DNA of 64,000 bases. Source: Brachybacterium massiliense (GTDB lineage Bacteria > Actinomycetota > Actinomycetes > Actinomycetales > Dermabacteraceae). The notes below the pieces were generated by a model that was given only the letters and a program-made list of their open reading frames with translations, ran no database searches and was not told the origin of the DNA. Shown here in pieces: positions 48,531-56,567 of the stretch. Numbering within the stretch: the stretch's first letter is position 1; each line of letters opens with the position of its first letter. The position numbers and the translations under genes were made by a program. The stretch lies in the NCBI RefSeq assembly GCF_900184245.1, contig NZ_FXXB01000004.1:248001-312000 (forward strand). Direction: 5' to 3'.

Positions 48531-49424
48531 ATGGCGGACCAGCTCACCTTCACCAACCCCGTCACCCGATTCCCCGACATCACCCCGCCGAAGCAGGATC
48601 AGCCCGAACCGGGACTGGACACGGAGCTGATCCCCGGCACCGACCGTGGCGAGGAGTCCTATCGCGGCACCGGCCGTCTGCAGGGACGACGGGCCCTGAT
48701 CACCGGGGCCGATTCCGGGATCGGGGCGGCGGTCGCGATCGCCTTCGCGCGCGAGGGTGCGGACATCGCCCTGAACTACCTCCCGCAGGAGGAGCGGGAC
48801 GCCCAGCACATCGCCGAGGTGATCCGCAAGGAGGGCCGCACCGCAGTGCTGCTGCCCGGCGATCTGGCTGACGCGGACTTCTGCCGTCGCCTGGTCGAGG
48901 ATGCTGTCGAGGGCCTGGGCGGGCTGGACGCGCTGGTGAACAATGCCGGCCGACAGATCGCGGTCGAGAGCCTCGAGGAGATCGACGACCAGCAGTGGAC
49001 GCAGACCTACGAGGTCAACATCCACGCGATGTTCCGCCTCACGAAGGCTGCCCTCGCGCACCTCCCGGCGGGGTCCACGATCGTCAACTCCACCTCGATC
49101 CAGGCCTATCAGCCCTCACCCACGCTCGTGGACTACGCCTCGACCAAGGCGGCGATCAACAACTTCACCAAAGGCCTGGCCCAGCAGCTCGCCCCGCACG
49201 GCATCCGTGTCAACGCCGTCGCCCCCGGACCGATCTGGACGCCCCTGCAGGTCTCCGACGGTCAGCCGAAGGAGGCCCTGCCCGAGTTCGGCAAGTCCAC
49301 GCCATTGGGGCGTGCGGGCCAGCCCACGGAGCTCGCCCCCGCCTACGTCTTCCTCACCTCCTCGGAGTCCAGCTACGTGCTCGGCGAGACCCTCGCCGTC
49401 ACAGGAGGGAGCCCCACCCCGTGA
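48531..49424 (+). CDS. Short-chain dehydrogenase/reductase (YghA/general-stress-type)
   Basis: A 297-residue SDR. The Rossmann motif TGADSGIGAAVAIAFAREGA, NNAGRQ, catalytic Ser region NSTSIQAYQPSPTLVDYAST with YxxxK, and PGPIWTPLQVSD place it in the classical group with a long N-terminal extension (PKQDQPEPGLDTELIPGTDR) seen in general-stress SDRs such as YghA/YhxC. Substrate unknown. The ATG has GAGGAGGACCCC ahead. Its stop overlaps the next start (GTGA). Confidence 0.9.
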   Translation: MADQLTFTNPVTRFPDITPPKQDQPEPGLDTELIPGTDRGEESYRGTGRLQGRRALITGADSGIGAAVAIAFAREGADIALNYLPQEERDAQHIAEVIRKEGRTAVLLPGDLADADFCRRLVEDAVEGLGGLDALVNNAGRQIAVESLEEIDDQQWTQTYEVNIHAMFRLTKAALAHLPAGSTIVNSTSIQAYQPSPTLVDYASTKAAINNFTKGLAQQLAPHGIRVNAVAPGPIWTPLQVSDGQPKEALPEFGKSTPLGRAGQPTELAPAYVFLTSSESSYVLGETLAVTGGSPTP

Positions 49425-49993
49425 GCCTCCGGCCCAGCGCACTGCTGCTGATCGATCTGCAGGAGGCCTTCTTCGAGAAGCCCGCGCTCGCAGCCGCCCG
49501 CGGAGAGGTGCTCGGCGCGGTGCGAGCGCTCGCCGAGGAGGCGCGACGCATCGAGGCGCCGATCTTCCTGATCACCACCGAGCACAGTCGGGATCGGTCC
49601 ACCTGGACGCTCAGCATGATCGATGACGACCAGGGCTATCTCTTCCACGGCGAGGAGAGCACCGCGGTGGTCGCCGAGCTCGAGACCGAGGGCATGACGC
49701 GGATCGAGAAGACCCGCGACAGCGCCTGGTTCGGCACCGATCTGCTGCTGCGGCTGCGCAACCTCGGCGTCGAGCAGGTGGTGATCGCCGGGGTCTCCAC
49801 GCACGCCTGCATCGCCCAGACAGCCCGAGACGCCTACGCGCACAACGTGCGCGCCACGATCGTCACCGACGCGGTGGCCGACGAGCGAGAGGACCACAAG
49901 GAGATGATCCTCGAGCAGCTGGCGGGTGACCGTCAGGCGACGCTCGCGACGCTCGAGGAGATCAGGGAGCGGTGGGCTCCGGATCCGGGCTGA
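49421..49993 (+). CDS. Isochorismatase-like cysteine hydrolase
   Basis: A 190-residue hydrolase of the isochorismatase/nicotinamidase superfamily: Asp in LLLIDLQEAFFEK, Lys in RIEKTRDSAWFGTDL and nucleophile Cys in AGVSTHACIAQTARDAYAHN form the catalytic triad. It is not PncA itself, as the metal-binding motif differs. It is translated by coupling with the upstream SDR. Its 3' end overlaps the tail of the convergent TetR gene by 32 bases. Confidence 0.88.
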   Translation: MSLRPSALLLIDLQEAFFEKPALAAARGEVLGAVRALAEEARRIEAPIFLITTEHSRDRSTWTLSMIDDDQGYLFHGEESTAVVAELETEGMTRIEKTRDSAWFGTDLLLRLRNLGVEQVVIAGVSTHACIAQTARDAYAHNVRATIVTDAVADEREDHKEMILEQLAGDRQATLATLEEIRERWAPDPG

Positions 49994-50612
49994 CCAGGAA
50001 CGCTTCGACCTGCTTGGCCAGGTCCTGCAGCGGGGCGTCATCGTGCACGCCGTGCTGGAGGGGGCGGACCGTCTTCTCACGGATGGCGAGGTTCAGGATC
50101 ACGGCCAGCAGCGCGCGCCCGGCGAAGGCAGGGTCCGACCCCTCCCGCAGCAGGCCCTTCGCCGCGAGCGACGCGAAGCAGGTCTCCAGCATGTGCTCGT
50201 GGACGCGGCGGAGCCGGGCGAGGCGGAAACGCCCGGGGTGGTCCTCGCTGACGCTCTCGGCATCGAGTGTGGCCAGCAGGCGGATCGGGAGTGAGGCGGG
50301 ATGCCAGATCGCGGCCAGGCCCCGCATCACCATCTCGCGGCTGCCGTCGATCTCGTGGATCCGGTCCAGTGCCGCCTGAGCGTGCTCCTCCATACGGTCG
50401 ATCACCGCATCGAGAAGGACGTCCTTGGCTCCGAAGTGGTGCAGCATCCCGGAGTGGGAGATGCCGATGTGCTGGGAGATGTCCCGCAGGCTCGAGCCGT
50501 GGTAACCGTGCTCGGCGAACATCTCGGCGGCGCCGTCAAGGATCTCCTCGCTGCGCCCGGCACGGGCGGCCGGCTCGGTCTCCTGCGCGCTCGCTGCAGC
50601 CTTCTCCGTCAT
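49962..50612 (-). CDS. TetR-family transcriptional regulator
   Basis: A 216-residue regulator from ATG 50612 (AGGAGA ahead). Helix-turn-helix: RSEEILDGAAEMFAEHGYHG, SSLRDISQHIGISHSGMLHH. The C-terminal domain (PLRLARLRRVHEH-type core, LAVILNLAIREKTVRPLQHG) matches the STAS-TetR protein at 43634-44668 in most motifs, so the two are paralogs. It is convergent to the dehydrogenase operon and may regulate it; no operator was found. Confidence 0.9.
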   Translation of the reverse strand: MTEKAAASAQETEPAARAGRSEEILDGAAEMFAEHGYHGSSLRDISQHIGISHSGMLHHFGAKDVLLDAVIDRMEEHAQAALDRIHEIDGSREMVMRGLAAIWHPASLPIRLLATLDAESVSEDHPGRFRLARLRRVHEHMLETCFASLAAKGLLREGSDPAFAGRALLAVILNLAIREKTVRPLQHGVHDDAPLQDLAKQVEAFLVSPDPEPTAP

Positions 50613-50858
50613 GATCTCCTCGATCCTGCCCTGCACGCTCGATGCCGACGCATGGTCGGAGCGGCAAATGATGTTCATGGCCGCCATCACAGCCCGTTGT
50701 GGACTTTAATGCATCACGTCGCATGTCCGATACGCAGGGCAGTCCAGTGGCCGGGAGGTCTGCGGCGCACCAGCGGGGCGATCCCCGTCGGCAGCGCCTG
50801 TGCCCCGAAGGAGAGAATGGGGGTGTCGCCTGCCGTTCGCGAGTGCTTCGATGGGGCC

Positions 50859-51701
50859 ATGAGCATCGACGCCATCGCCCTCATCGACGAGGAGGCGGAG
50901 CGGCTGACCACCGCCCTGGCCCCTCTCGATCCCGCCCAGCAGGTCCCCACCTGCCCCGAGTGGACCGCCGAGGACCTCCTGTGGCATCTCACCGAGGTCC
51001 ACGAGTTCTGGACGCGGATCCTCGGCGACCACGCCACCACCGACGAGCAGGTGAGGGCCATCGAGGAGAGCATCCCGCCCCGCCCCGAGCAGCGGCCTGC
51101 GCTGCTGCAGCGCCGCACCGCCGCCACGCAGGGGCTGCTCGCCCAGCTCTCCGCGCGGACCGACGAGGAGCCGGCATGGTTCTGGTACTCGAAGGAACGG
51201 ACCGTCGGCGCGACCCGCCGGATGCAGGTCCACGAGGCGACGATCCATCGGGTGGACGCCGAGCTCACCGCGGGCGGACCCCTCAGCCCGATCAGCCCCG
51301 ACGTCTCCGCCGCCGGGCTCGAGCACGTGCTGCGCGTGATGTGGCCGGCCGGCTTCGAGTGGATCCCCGACTGGGCGAGCGTGCATCCCGTGGCCGCGAT
51401 CGAGATCCGACCCGACGGGGGAGCGGTCCGGCTGCTCGGCATCAGTCGCTGGTCCGGCACCAGGCCCCGCGACGGCAAGGACTTCGACGCCCCCGTCGGC
51501 CGCCTGCTCGAGAACTCCGCCGACGCCGACGGGCTGCCGCGCGCGACCGCCTCCGGCAGCGCGCTCGCGCTGAACCTCTGGGCCTGGGGGAGAGGAGCAG
51601 CGCTCGAGCACCTCGCCGACGGACCGGACACCGTCGAGATCCAGGGGGACCCCGAGGCTGTACAGCAGCTCGCGGCGCTGATCGCCCAAGGGCACGACTG
51701 A
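50859..51701 (+). CDS. Mycothiol-dependent maleylpyruvate isomerase-like protein
   Basis: A 280-residue protein of the DinB/MDMPI superfamily. The metal-binding histidines and glutamate appear in CPEWTAEDLLWHLTEVHEFW and VHEATIHRVDAELTAGG (H-x3-E-x3-H pattern). A C-terminal SCP-2-like part (AIEIRPDGGAVRLLGISRWS, LEHLADGPDTVEIQGDPEAV) follows. Many such proteins use mycothiol and act on toxic compounds; this one is a family-level call. The ATG at 50859 fits the family start; in-frame upstream sequence is unsupported. Confidence 0.85.
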   Translation: MSIDAIALIDEEAERLTTALAPLDPAQQVPTCPEWTAEDLLWHLTEVHEFWTRILGDHATTDEQVRAIEESIPPRPEQRPALLQRRTAATQGLLAQLSARTDEEPAWFWYSKERTVGATRRMQVHEATIHRVDAELTAGGPLSPISPDVSAAGLEHVLRVMWPAGFEWIPDWASVHPVAAIEIRPDGGAVRLLGISRWSGTRPRDGKDFDAPVGRLLENSADADGLPRATASGSALALNLWAWGRGAALEHLADGPDTVEIQGDPEAVQQLAALIAQGHD

Positions 51702-51729
51702 GCCGGGCCCCGCGCGGGCCCCATGCCGC

Positions 51730-52914
51730 TCAGCGGCGCGGCACCAGCACCACCGGGGCGTGCGCCCAGCCGCCCACGGGCGCGATCTCGCGCTCGCCGG
51801 GCGTCTCGGCGGGGCGGACGTCCGCGACCGAGAGCAGCTCCTGGACGGCGACCACCAGCTCGAGGGTCGCCAGCGGCCGGCCCGGGCAGATGTGCTTCCC
51901 GATCCCGTAGACGAGGTTCTGCGGAGCATTGCCGTGCGGATCCATGCCGTCGGGCTCGGCGAAGACCCGCTCGTCGCGGTTGGCCGAGGTCCAATGGATC
52001 AGCACCTGCTCGCCCTCACCGATCTCCTGACCGGCGAGGGTGACCGGACAGGTGGCCACCCGCCGGTTCGAGACGAACGGGTCATCGATGCGCAGCAGCT
52101 CGTCGACGATCGCGCTCGCCTCGGCGAAGGAGCCCGACCGCAGCCGTTCCGCCAGCTCCGGCGCCCGGGTGAGGGCGGTCAGCAGCACGCCGACGCACAG
52201 GGCGATCGACCCGAGGTCCCCGCCCGTCCAGTTGCGCAGGATCGAGACGATTTCCTCGTCCTCGAGCACACGCTCCCGGGAGCCGGGAATCTCCGGGTCC
52301 GGCAATGGCACCCGCACCCGCATCAGCTCGGTGGTCACATCCTCCGGCGCGTCCGCGCCGAGGGCGCGGCGCGGCGCGACCACCGAGCGGATCATCGCAT
52401 CGAACTGCTCGGCGACCTCGGCCGTGCGCGCCAGCTCCCGCGAGCGGGACGCCTCATGGTTGTCGATCATCCACTGCAGCAGCTCGGGCTCGAGCGCGGC
52501 GGGCCAGCCCAGCCAGGCCGTCTGGGCGCGCACCGCGAACACGGCGCCGAGCGCGGCGACGGCATCGATCTCGGTCCCTGCCGCGCCCACATCGTCCAGC
52601 AGCTCGCTGACCAGCTCCGCCGCGATGCCGCGCACCACGGGCTCCAGCGCCTCCATCCGCTCGGGACCGAAGAACGGGTCGGTCACCTCGCGGAAGGCCG
52701 TGTGCTCGGCGCCGTCCAGACCGTTCGGCACCTGCAGGAAGCGCGAGACGGCCGAGGAGAAGGACCCATGATCGGAGGCCACCGCCTTCGCCTCCTGGTG
52801 GCCGAGCACCACCCAGGTGCCGTCGGGGGTGCGGGCGAGCGGCGCCTCGGCACGCTGCTCGTCGGTGGCGGTGCGGGGCTCGAGACCCGCCGGATCGAAG
52901 ATCGGTGCGCTCAT
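51730..52914 (-). CDS. Cytochrome P450
   Basis: A 394-residue soluble bacterial P450. The haem loop is YGIGKHICPGRPLATLEL (Cys thiolate; His replaces the usual Arg near it). The K-helix E-x2-R is in VDELLRIDDPFVSNRR, and the I-helix has WTGGDLGSIALCVGVLL, where the acid/Thr oxygen-activation pair is altered (GGDLGS). The redox partner and substrate are unknown. The start overlaps no neighbour; the next gene upstream begins 5 bases away. Confidence 0.92.
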   Translation of the reverse strand: MSAPIFDPAGLEPRTATDEQRAEAPLARTPDGTWVVLGHQEAKAVASDHGSFSSAVSRFLQVPNGLDGAEHTAFREVTDPFFGPERMEALEPVVRGIAAELVSELLDDVGAAGTEIDAVAALGAVFAVRAQTAWLGWPAALEPELLQWMIDNHEASRSRELARTAEVAEQFDAMIRSVVAPRRALGADAPEDVTTELMRVRVPLPDPEIPGSRERVLEDEEIVSILRNWTGGDLGSIALCVGVLLTALTRAPELAERLRSGSFAEASAIVDELLRIDDPFVSNRRVATCPVTLAGQEIGEGEQVLIHWTSANRDERVFAEPDGMDPHGNAPQNLVYGIGKHICPGRPLATLELVVAVQELLSVADVRPAETPGEREIAPVGGWAHAPVVLVPRR

Positions 52915-52918
52915 CCGT

Positions 52919-53554
52919 TCACCGTACTGCCGGCACGGCGGACTCTTCAGGGACCTCGCGCGGTCGTAGCCGTCCCTCGAGCAGATGCACCGCGGCGGCG
53001 ACCGCGAAGAACGCCACCAGCACCACAGCCGTGGTCAGCAGCACCTGGTTCCATGACGAGGCCGTGGGATCCAGGAACTCGTACGGGTACCAGCCCGTGA
53101 TCCCACCGCGCACCCAGGTGCCCACCAGGAACGCCACCGGATACAGCTGCCACCACAGGATACGGCGCGCCTGCGGGGCACGATGCCGCCGCGCGAGGAG
53201 CCAGTCCAGCACCGCCACCACGGGCGCCAGGCGATGCAGCACGATCCCCGTCCAGCCGATGTCCCAGCGCAGCAGCTCCTCCAGCGGAGCCACCAGCAGC
53301 GCATAGATGATCCCGGTCATCGCCAGATAGAACGCGACCGCACCGCGCACGTCGTCGAACCAGGCGGGCAACCGCGGCCCTGCCACGGATCCGGCGAGGA
53401 CCAGCATCACGAACAGCAGGTTGGACTGGTTGGTGAAGTACGAGATGTTCTGCGCGAGCAGCCCGTCGCGTCCGGCGTCGATCGCATTGCTGACCAGTGC
53501 CGCGGTGATCAGCAGCGCCACCAGCACCCGCGCCACGGCGGCCGGTGCCCTCAT
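52919..53554 (-). CDS. Pr6Pr-family integral membrane protein
   Basis: A 211-residue membrane protein with six hydrophobic segments. FTNQSNLLFVMLVLAGSVAG, VLHRLAPVVAVLDWLLARRH and LYPVAFLVGTWVRGGITGWY are typical of the Pr6Pr (six-helix) family. Function unknown. The ATG overlaps the stop of the preceding dehydrogenase by ATGA, so the P450, this gene and the dehydrogenase form one leftward operon. Confidence 0.85.
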   Translation of the reverse strand: MRAPAAVARVLVALLITAALVSNAIDAGRDGLLAQNISYFTNQSNLLFVMLVLAGSVAGPRLPAWFDDVRGAVAFYLAMTGIIYALLVAPLEELLRWDIGWTGIVLHRLAPVVAVLDWLLARRHRAPQARRILWWQLYPVAFLVGTWVRGGITGWYPYEFLDPTASSWNQVLLTTAVVLVAFFAVAAAVHLLEGRLRPREVPEESAVPAVR

Positions 53555-54342
53555 GAGTCGCGCGGCCAGTCGTCCCTCACCGGGGCTCCGCCCTCGACGA
53601 TCCGCTCCTCGGCGCCCGGCAGCGAGGTCCAGGAGTCCTGAGGGCGGTACCCCAGCTCGAGCGAGGTGTTGGTCAGCGACCATCGCCGATTGGGGTTGTC
53701 GGAGATCGCGTAGTACAGGCCGAAGGCCACCTCCGCCTCGATCGCACGCACCACCACCCGGGTGCAGTCCGCGGGACTCAGCCACATCGCGCGCAGGATG
53801 TCCTCCTCGGCCGCGAGCGGATCCTCGGAGAACCAGCCGATGCGCAGATTGATCACGTCCAGGCCGTGCTCGTCGTGGTAGAAGCGTCCCAGCGACTCGC
53901 CGAACACCTTCGAGACCCCGTAGAGGGAATCTCCCCGCGGCAGCTGATCGGGGTAGACCGGCCACTGCTCGTAGCGGTCATACATCCCCATCGCGTGGTT
54001 CGAGGAGGCCAGCACCACGCGCCGCACCCCGGCCTCGCGGGCGGCCTCGAGCACGTTGCGCACCCCGATGATGTTCGCCGCCAGCACCGCATCCCAGCTC
54101 GAGTCCGGGGCGGCGGCACCGGCCATGTTCACCACCGTGTCCACCCCGTCCATCAGGGCCAGCACCTCGTCGTACTCGGACAGATCGGCGATCGCGAGAT
54201 CCACCCCCTCGGGGGCCTTGTCCGGACTGCGGCCGTGCAGCACGAGCTCGTAGTCCTCGGCCAGGGCCGTCGCCAGGTGAGAGCCGATGCCCCCGGTCGC
54301 CCCGGTGATCAGTACACGTCTGCGTGCGTTCGTCTCCGCCAT
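53551..54342 (-). CDS. NAD-dependent epimerase/dehydratase-family protein, uronate-dehydrogenase-like
   Basis: A 263-residue extended SDR: LITGATGGIGSHLATALAED (NAD binding), VVNMAGAAAPDSSWDAVLAA, ASSNHAMGMYDRYEQWPVYP, and catalytic YGVSKVFGESLGRFYHDEHG. SSNHxxG plus YGVSKxFGE is the pattern of uronate dehydrogenases, which oxidise glucuronate or galacturonate to aldarolactones. First gene of the leftward operon. Confidence 0.85.
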   Translation of the reverse strand: MAETNARRRVLITGATGGIGSHLATALAEDYELVLHGRSPDKAPEGVDLAIADLSEYDEVLALMDGVDTVVNMAGAAAPDSSWDAVLAANIIGVRNVLEAAREAGVRRVVLASSNHAMGMYDRYEQWPVYPDQLPRGDSLYGVSKVFGESLGRFYHDEHGLDVINLRIGWFSEDPLAAEEDILRAMWLSPADCTRVVVRAIEAEVAFGLYYAISDNPNRRWSLTNTSLELGYRPQDSWTSLPGAEERIVEGGAPVRDDWPRDS

Positions 54343-54409
54343 GACTCCATTATGGGACGCACGGCACGATCATGGGCCGACGGGCGGGACCTCGAGCCGA
54401 TGGGCGCGG

Positions 54410-55177
54410 TCAGGGGCCGACGGGGGAACCGCCCTCCGGATCGGGACGCTCGGGCATCGGCCGGATGTCGCCGCGCAGACGCTCCATCCGCTGATCGAGG
54501 TCCGCGGCGACGCGGGCCGCGTCATCGAGCTCCTCCTGCAGGCGTGCGGGGAGGTTCTTGCGGTACTTGTAGGAGAGCTTGTGCTCGGTGCTGGCCCAGA
54601 AGTCCATCGCGATGGTGCGCAGCTGCAGCTCCACCGGCACCATCTCCGTGTGCTGGGAGAGGTACACGGGCACCTGGACGATCAGGTGCAGCGAGCGGTA
54701 GCCGTTGGGCTTCGGGGAGGCGATGTAGTCCTTGACCGCGAGCACCTCGAGATCCTGGTGGCGGCTGAGCATCTCCGCGATCCAGTACACGTCCGAGACG
54801 AAGCTGCAGGTGATCCGGATCCCGGCGATGTCCGTGACCCTCTCGCGGATCGCGGGCAGGGTCATCTCCCCGCCCGTGCGCACGGCCTTCTCGATCAGGC
54901 TCTCGGTGGACTTCAGGCGCGAGCGGACGTGCTCGATCGGGCTGTAGTCATGGATCAGCTCGAACTCCTGACGCAGGATGTTGACCTTCGTCTCCACCTC
55001 GTCGATGCCGAACTGGTAATGCATCCGCAGCTGGACGAACTCGTCATGGAGCTGCTTCATCTGCGCGGCCAGCTGCTCCTGATCCATCCCCGGGGCGGCG
55101 AGCGCCTGCTGACGCGTCGCGACCATCTCCTGGACGCGTTCGCGCCACGGAGCGCCGTCGGGCTCAGAGGTCTGCAT
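54410..55177 (-). CDS. Small alarmone (ppGpp) synthetase, RelP/RelQ-like
   Basis: A 255-residue GTP pyrophosphokinase with only the synthetase domain, lacking the hydrolase and regulatory parts of RelA/SpoT. Motifs: PIEHVRSRLKSTESLIEKAV, VTDIAGIRITCSFVSDVYWI, KDYIASPKPNGYRSLHLIVQ, VELQLRTIAMDFWASTEHKL. N-terminal and C-terminal helices form the oligomer interface in this group. It makes (p)ppGpp or pppGpp under stress. Monocistronic. Confidence 0.9.
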   Translation of the reverse strand: MQTSEPDGAPWRERVQEMVATRQQALAAPGMDQEQLAAQMKQLHDEFVQLRMHYQFGIDEVETKVNILRQEFELIHDYSPIEHVRSRLKSTESLIEKAVRTGGEMTLPAIRERVTDIAGIRITCSFVSDVYWIAEMLSRHQDLEVLAVKDYIASPKPNGYRSLHLIVQVPVYLSQHTEMVPVELQLRTIAMDFWASTEHKLSYKYRKNLPARLQEELDDAARVAADLDQRMERLRGDIRPMPERPDPEGGSPVGP

Positions 55178-55284
55178 CGGAGGTCTCCTGGCAACGTCGG
55201 GGAACGGACCATCGGATCATCGCAGAACCGGCTGGACCCCCGGTGAGGGCCCTGGCCGATACGGTGCGCGCACACCCTCCAGGG

Positions 55285-55316
55285 AAAGAAAAAACGCCCT
55301 GTCACCAGGGCGTTTC
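55285..55316 (-). terminator. Terminator of tRNA-His
   Basis: AAACGCCCTG and CAGGGCGTTT pair around TCAC. Read leftward, the hairpin is followed by a run of T, so it is a typical intrinsic terminator just past the tRNA. Confidence 0.85.
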
Positions 55317-55320
55317 TTGG

Positions 55321-55394
55321 GGTGATCGACGGGATTTGAACCCGCGACCGCCTGGACCACAACCAGGAGCTCTACCAACTGAGCTACGACCACC
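55321..55394 (-). tRNA. tRNA-His(GTG)
   Basis: Acceptor GTGGTCG pairs with CGATCAC; the D-arm has AGCTCAGTTGGTAGAGCT; anticodon stem-loop CCTGGTTGTGGTCCAGG gives anticodon GTG; the T-arm is CGGGTTCAAATCCCG. The extra G at position -1 (base 55394) is encoded, as expected for tRNA-His. CCA is not encoded. Confidence 0.95.
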
Positions 55395-55554
55395 ATGTGC
55401 GAGGCCGGAGCCTGCAACGAGAGATCAATATACCGTGTCGCCAGGGCGCTTCCCAGCCCAGAAGGGCCTGAGGGGGTGTGAGACACATTGCATCACCCCC
55501 AGGGAGGGTCGGCGCTTCCCGCCGACCGTCGTTCGGCCGGCGGGAGGCGTGCGC

Positions 55555-56538
55555 TCACAGCAGCTCGGCGCGCAGCTGCTCGGGCGACTTCGGGGACAGC
55601 AGGCCCGGGGCCACGTCGAAGGGGGTCTTCGCCCCATGCTGGCCATCGGCCGCCATGCGGCCCGCGGCGCGGGCGTAGGCGACGATCACGCTCGCGGTGA
55701 ACTCGGGATTCGAGTCCTCCTGCAGGCGGTACTCGATCGTCTGGGTGGTGCCGGGCGAGGACTCCGCGGAACGGATCACGAAGCCGCCGTGGGGCATGCT
55801 GCGGTGATCGCGGTCGAGCTCCTCGGCGCTGAGGAAGGTCACCGTGGTCTCGAAGGGCTCGAAGTAGTGCGGCATGGTCACGATCTGCTGACGCACCGCC
55901 TCGGCGTCGGCGCCCTCGTCGAGCACCACGAAGCATTCGCGCGTGTGCTTCTCGCGGCTGCTCAGCTCGGGCCGCTCGCCGGCGCGCACGCGGTCGATGG
56001 CGTCCTGGGAGGGGATCGTGTACTGGACGGCGGCGGCGACCCCGTCGATGCGGCGCAGCGCATCGGAGTGGCCCTGGGACAGGCCCCGGCCCCAGAAGGT
56101 GTAGGTCGAGCCGGCCGGGAGGATCGATTCACCGAACACGCGGTTGATCGAGAAGAGGCCGGGATCCCAGCCGGTGGAGATGATCGCGGTGGTGCCGGCG
56201 GCGCGGGCGGCGGCGTCGACCTTCGCGAAGTGCTCGGGGATCTGGGCGTGGGTGTCGTAGCTGTCCACGACGGTGAAGCGCTGGGCGAGCTGCGGGGTCT
56301 GCTCGGGCAGATCACTCTTGGAGCCGCCGCACAGCACGAGCACGTCGATCTCGTCCTGCATCCCCTCGAGCGCGTCCATCGGATGGACGGGGGTCTGCTC
56401 ACCCACGGTGGCGACCGTGGAGGGGTCGCGGCGCGTGAACACGCCCACCAGCTCCATGTCGTCCTGGAGGGAGAGGGCGATCTCGACGCCGCGTCCCAGG
56501 TTCCCGTAGCCGACGATGCCGATGCGGAGAGAAGTCAT
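55555..56538 (-). CDS. ddh: meso-Diaminopimelate D-dehydrogenase
   Basis: A 327-residue NADPH enzyme that makes meso-diaminopimelate from tetrahydrodipicolinate in one step (lysine and peptidoglycan pathway). SLRIGIVGYGNLGRGVEIAL binds the cofactor; VLCGGSKSDLPEQTPQLAQR, STGWDPGLFSINRVFGESIL and GRGLSQGHSDALRRIDGVAA are family motifs. The ATG at 56538 follows GAGGACC. The gene fits an actinomycete with DAP in its cell wall. Confidence 0.95.
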   Translation of the reverse strand: MTSLRIGIVGYGNLGRGVEIALSLQDDMELVGVFTRRDPSTVATVGEQTPVHPMDALEGMQDEIDVLVLCGGSKSDLPEQTPQLAQRFTVVDSYDTHAQIPEHFAKVDAAARAAGTTAIISTGWDPGLFSINRVFGESILPAGSTYTFWGRGLSQGHSDALRRIDGVAAAVQYTIPSQDAIDRVRAGERPELSSREKHTRECFVVLDEGADAEAVRQQIVTMPHYFEPFETTVTFLSAEELDRDHRSMPHGGFVIRSAESSPGTTQTIEYRLQEDSNPEFTASVIVAYARAAGRMAADGQHGAKTPFDVAPGLLSPKSPEQLRAELL

Positions 56539-56567
56539 GGTCCTCGATTCTGTGCAGGGGTGGAGGG

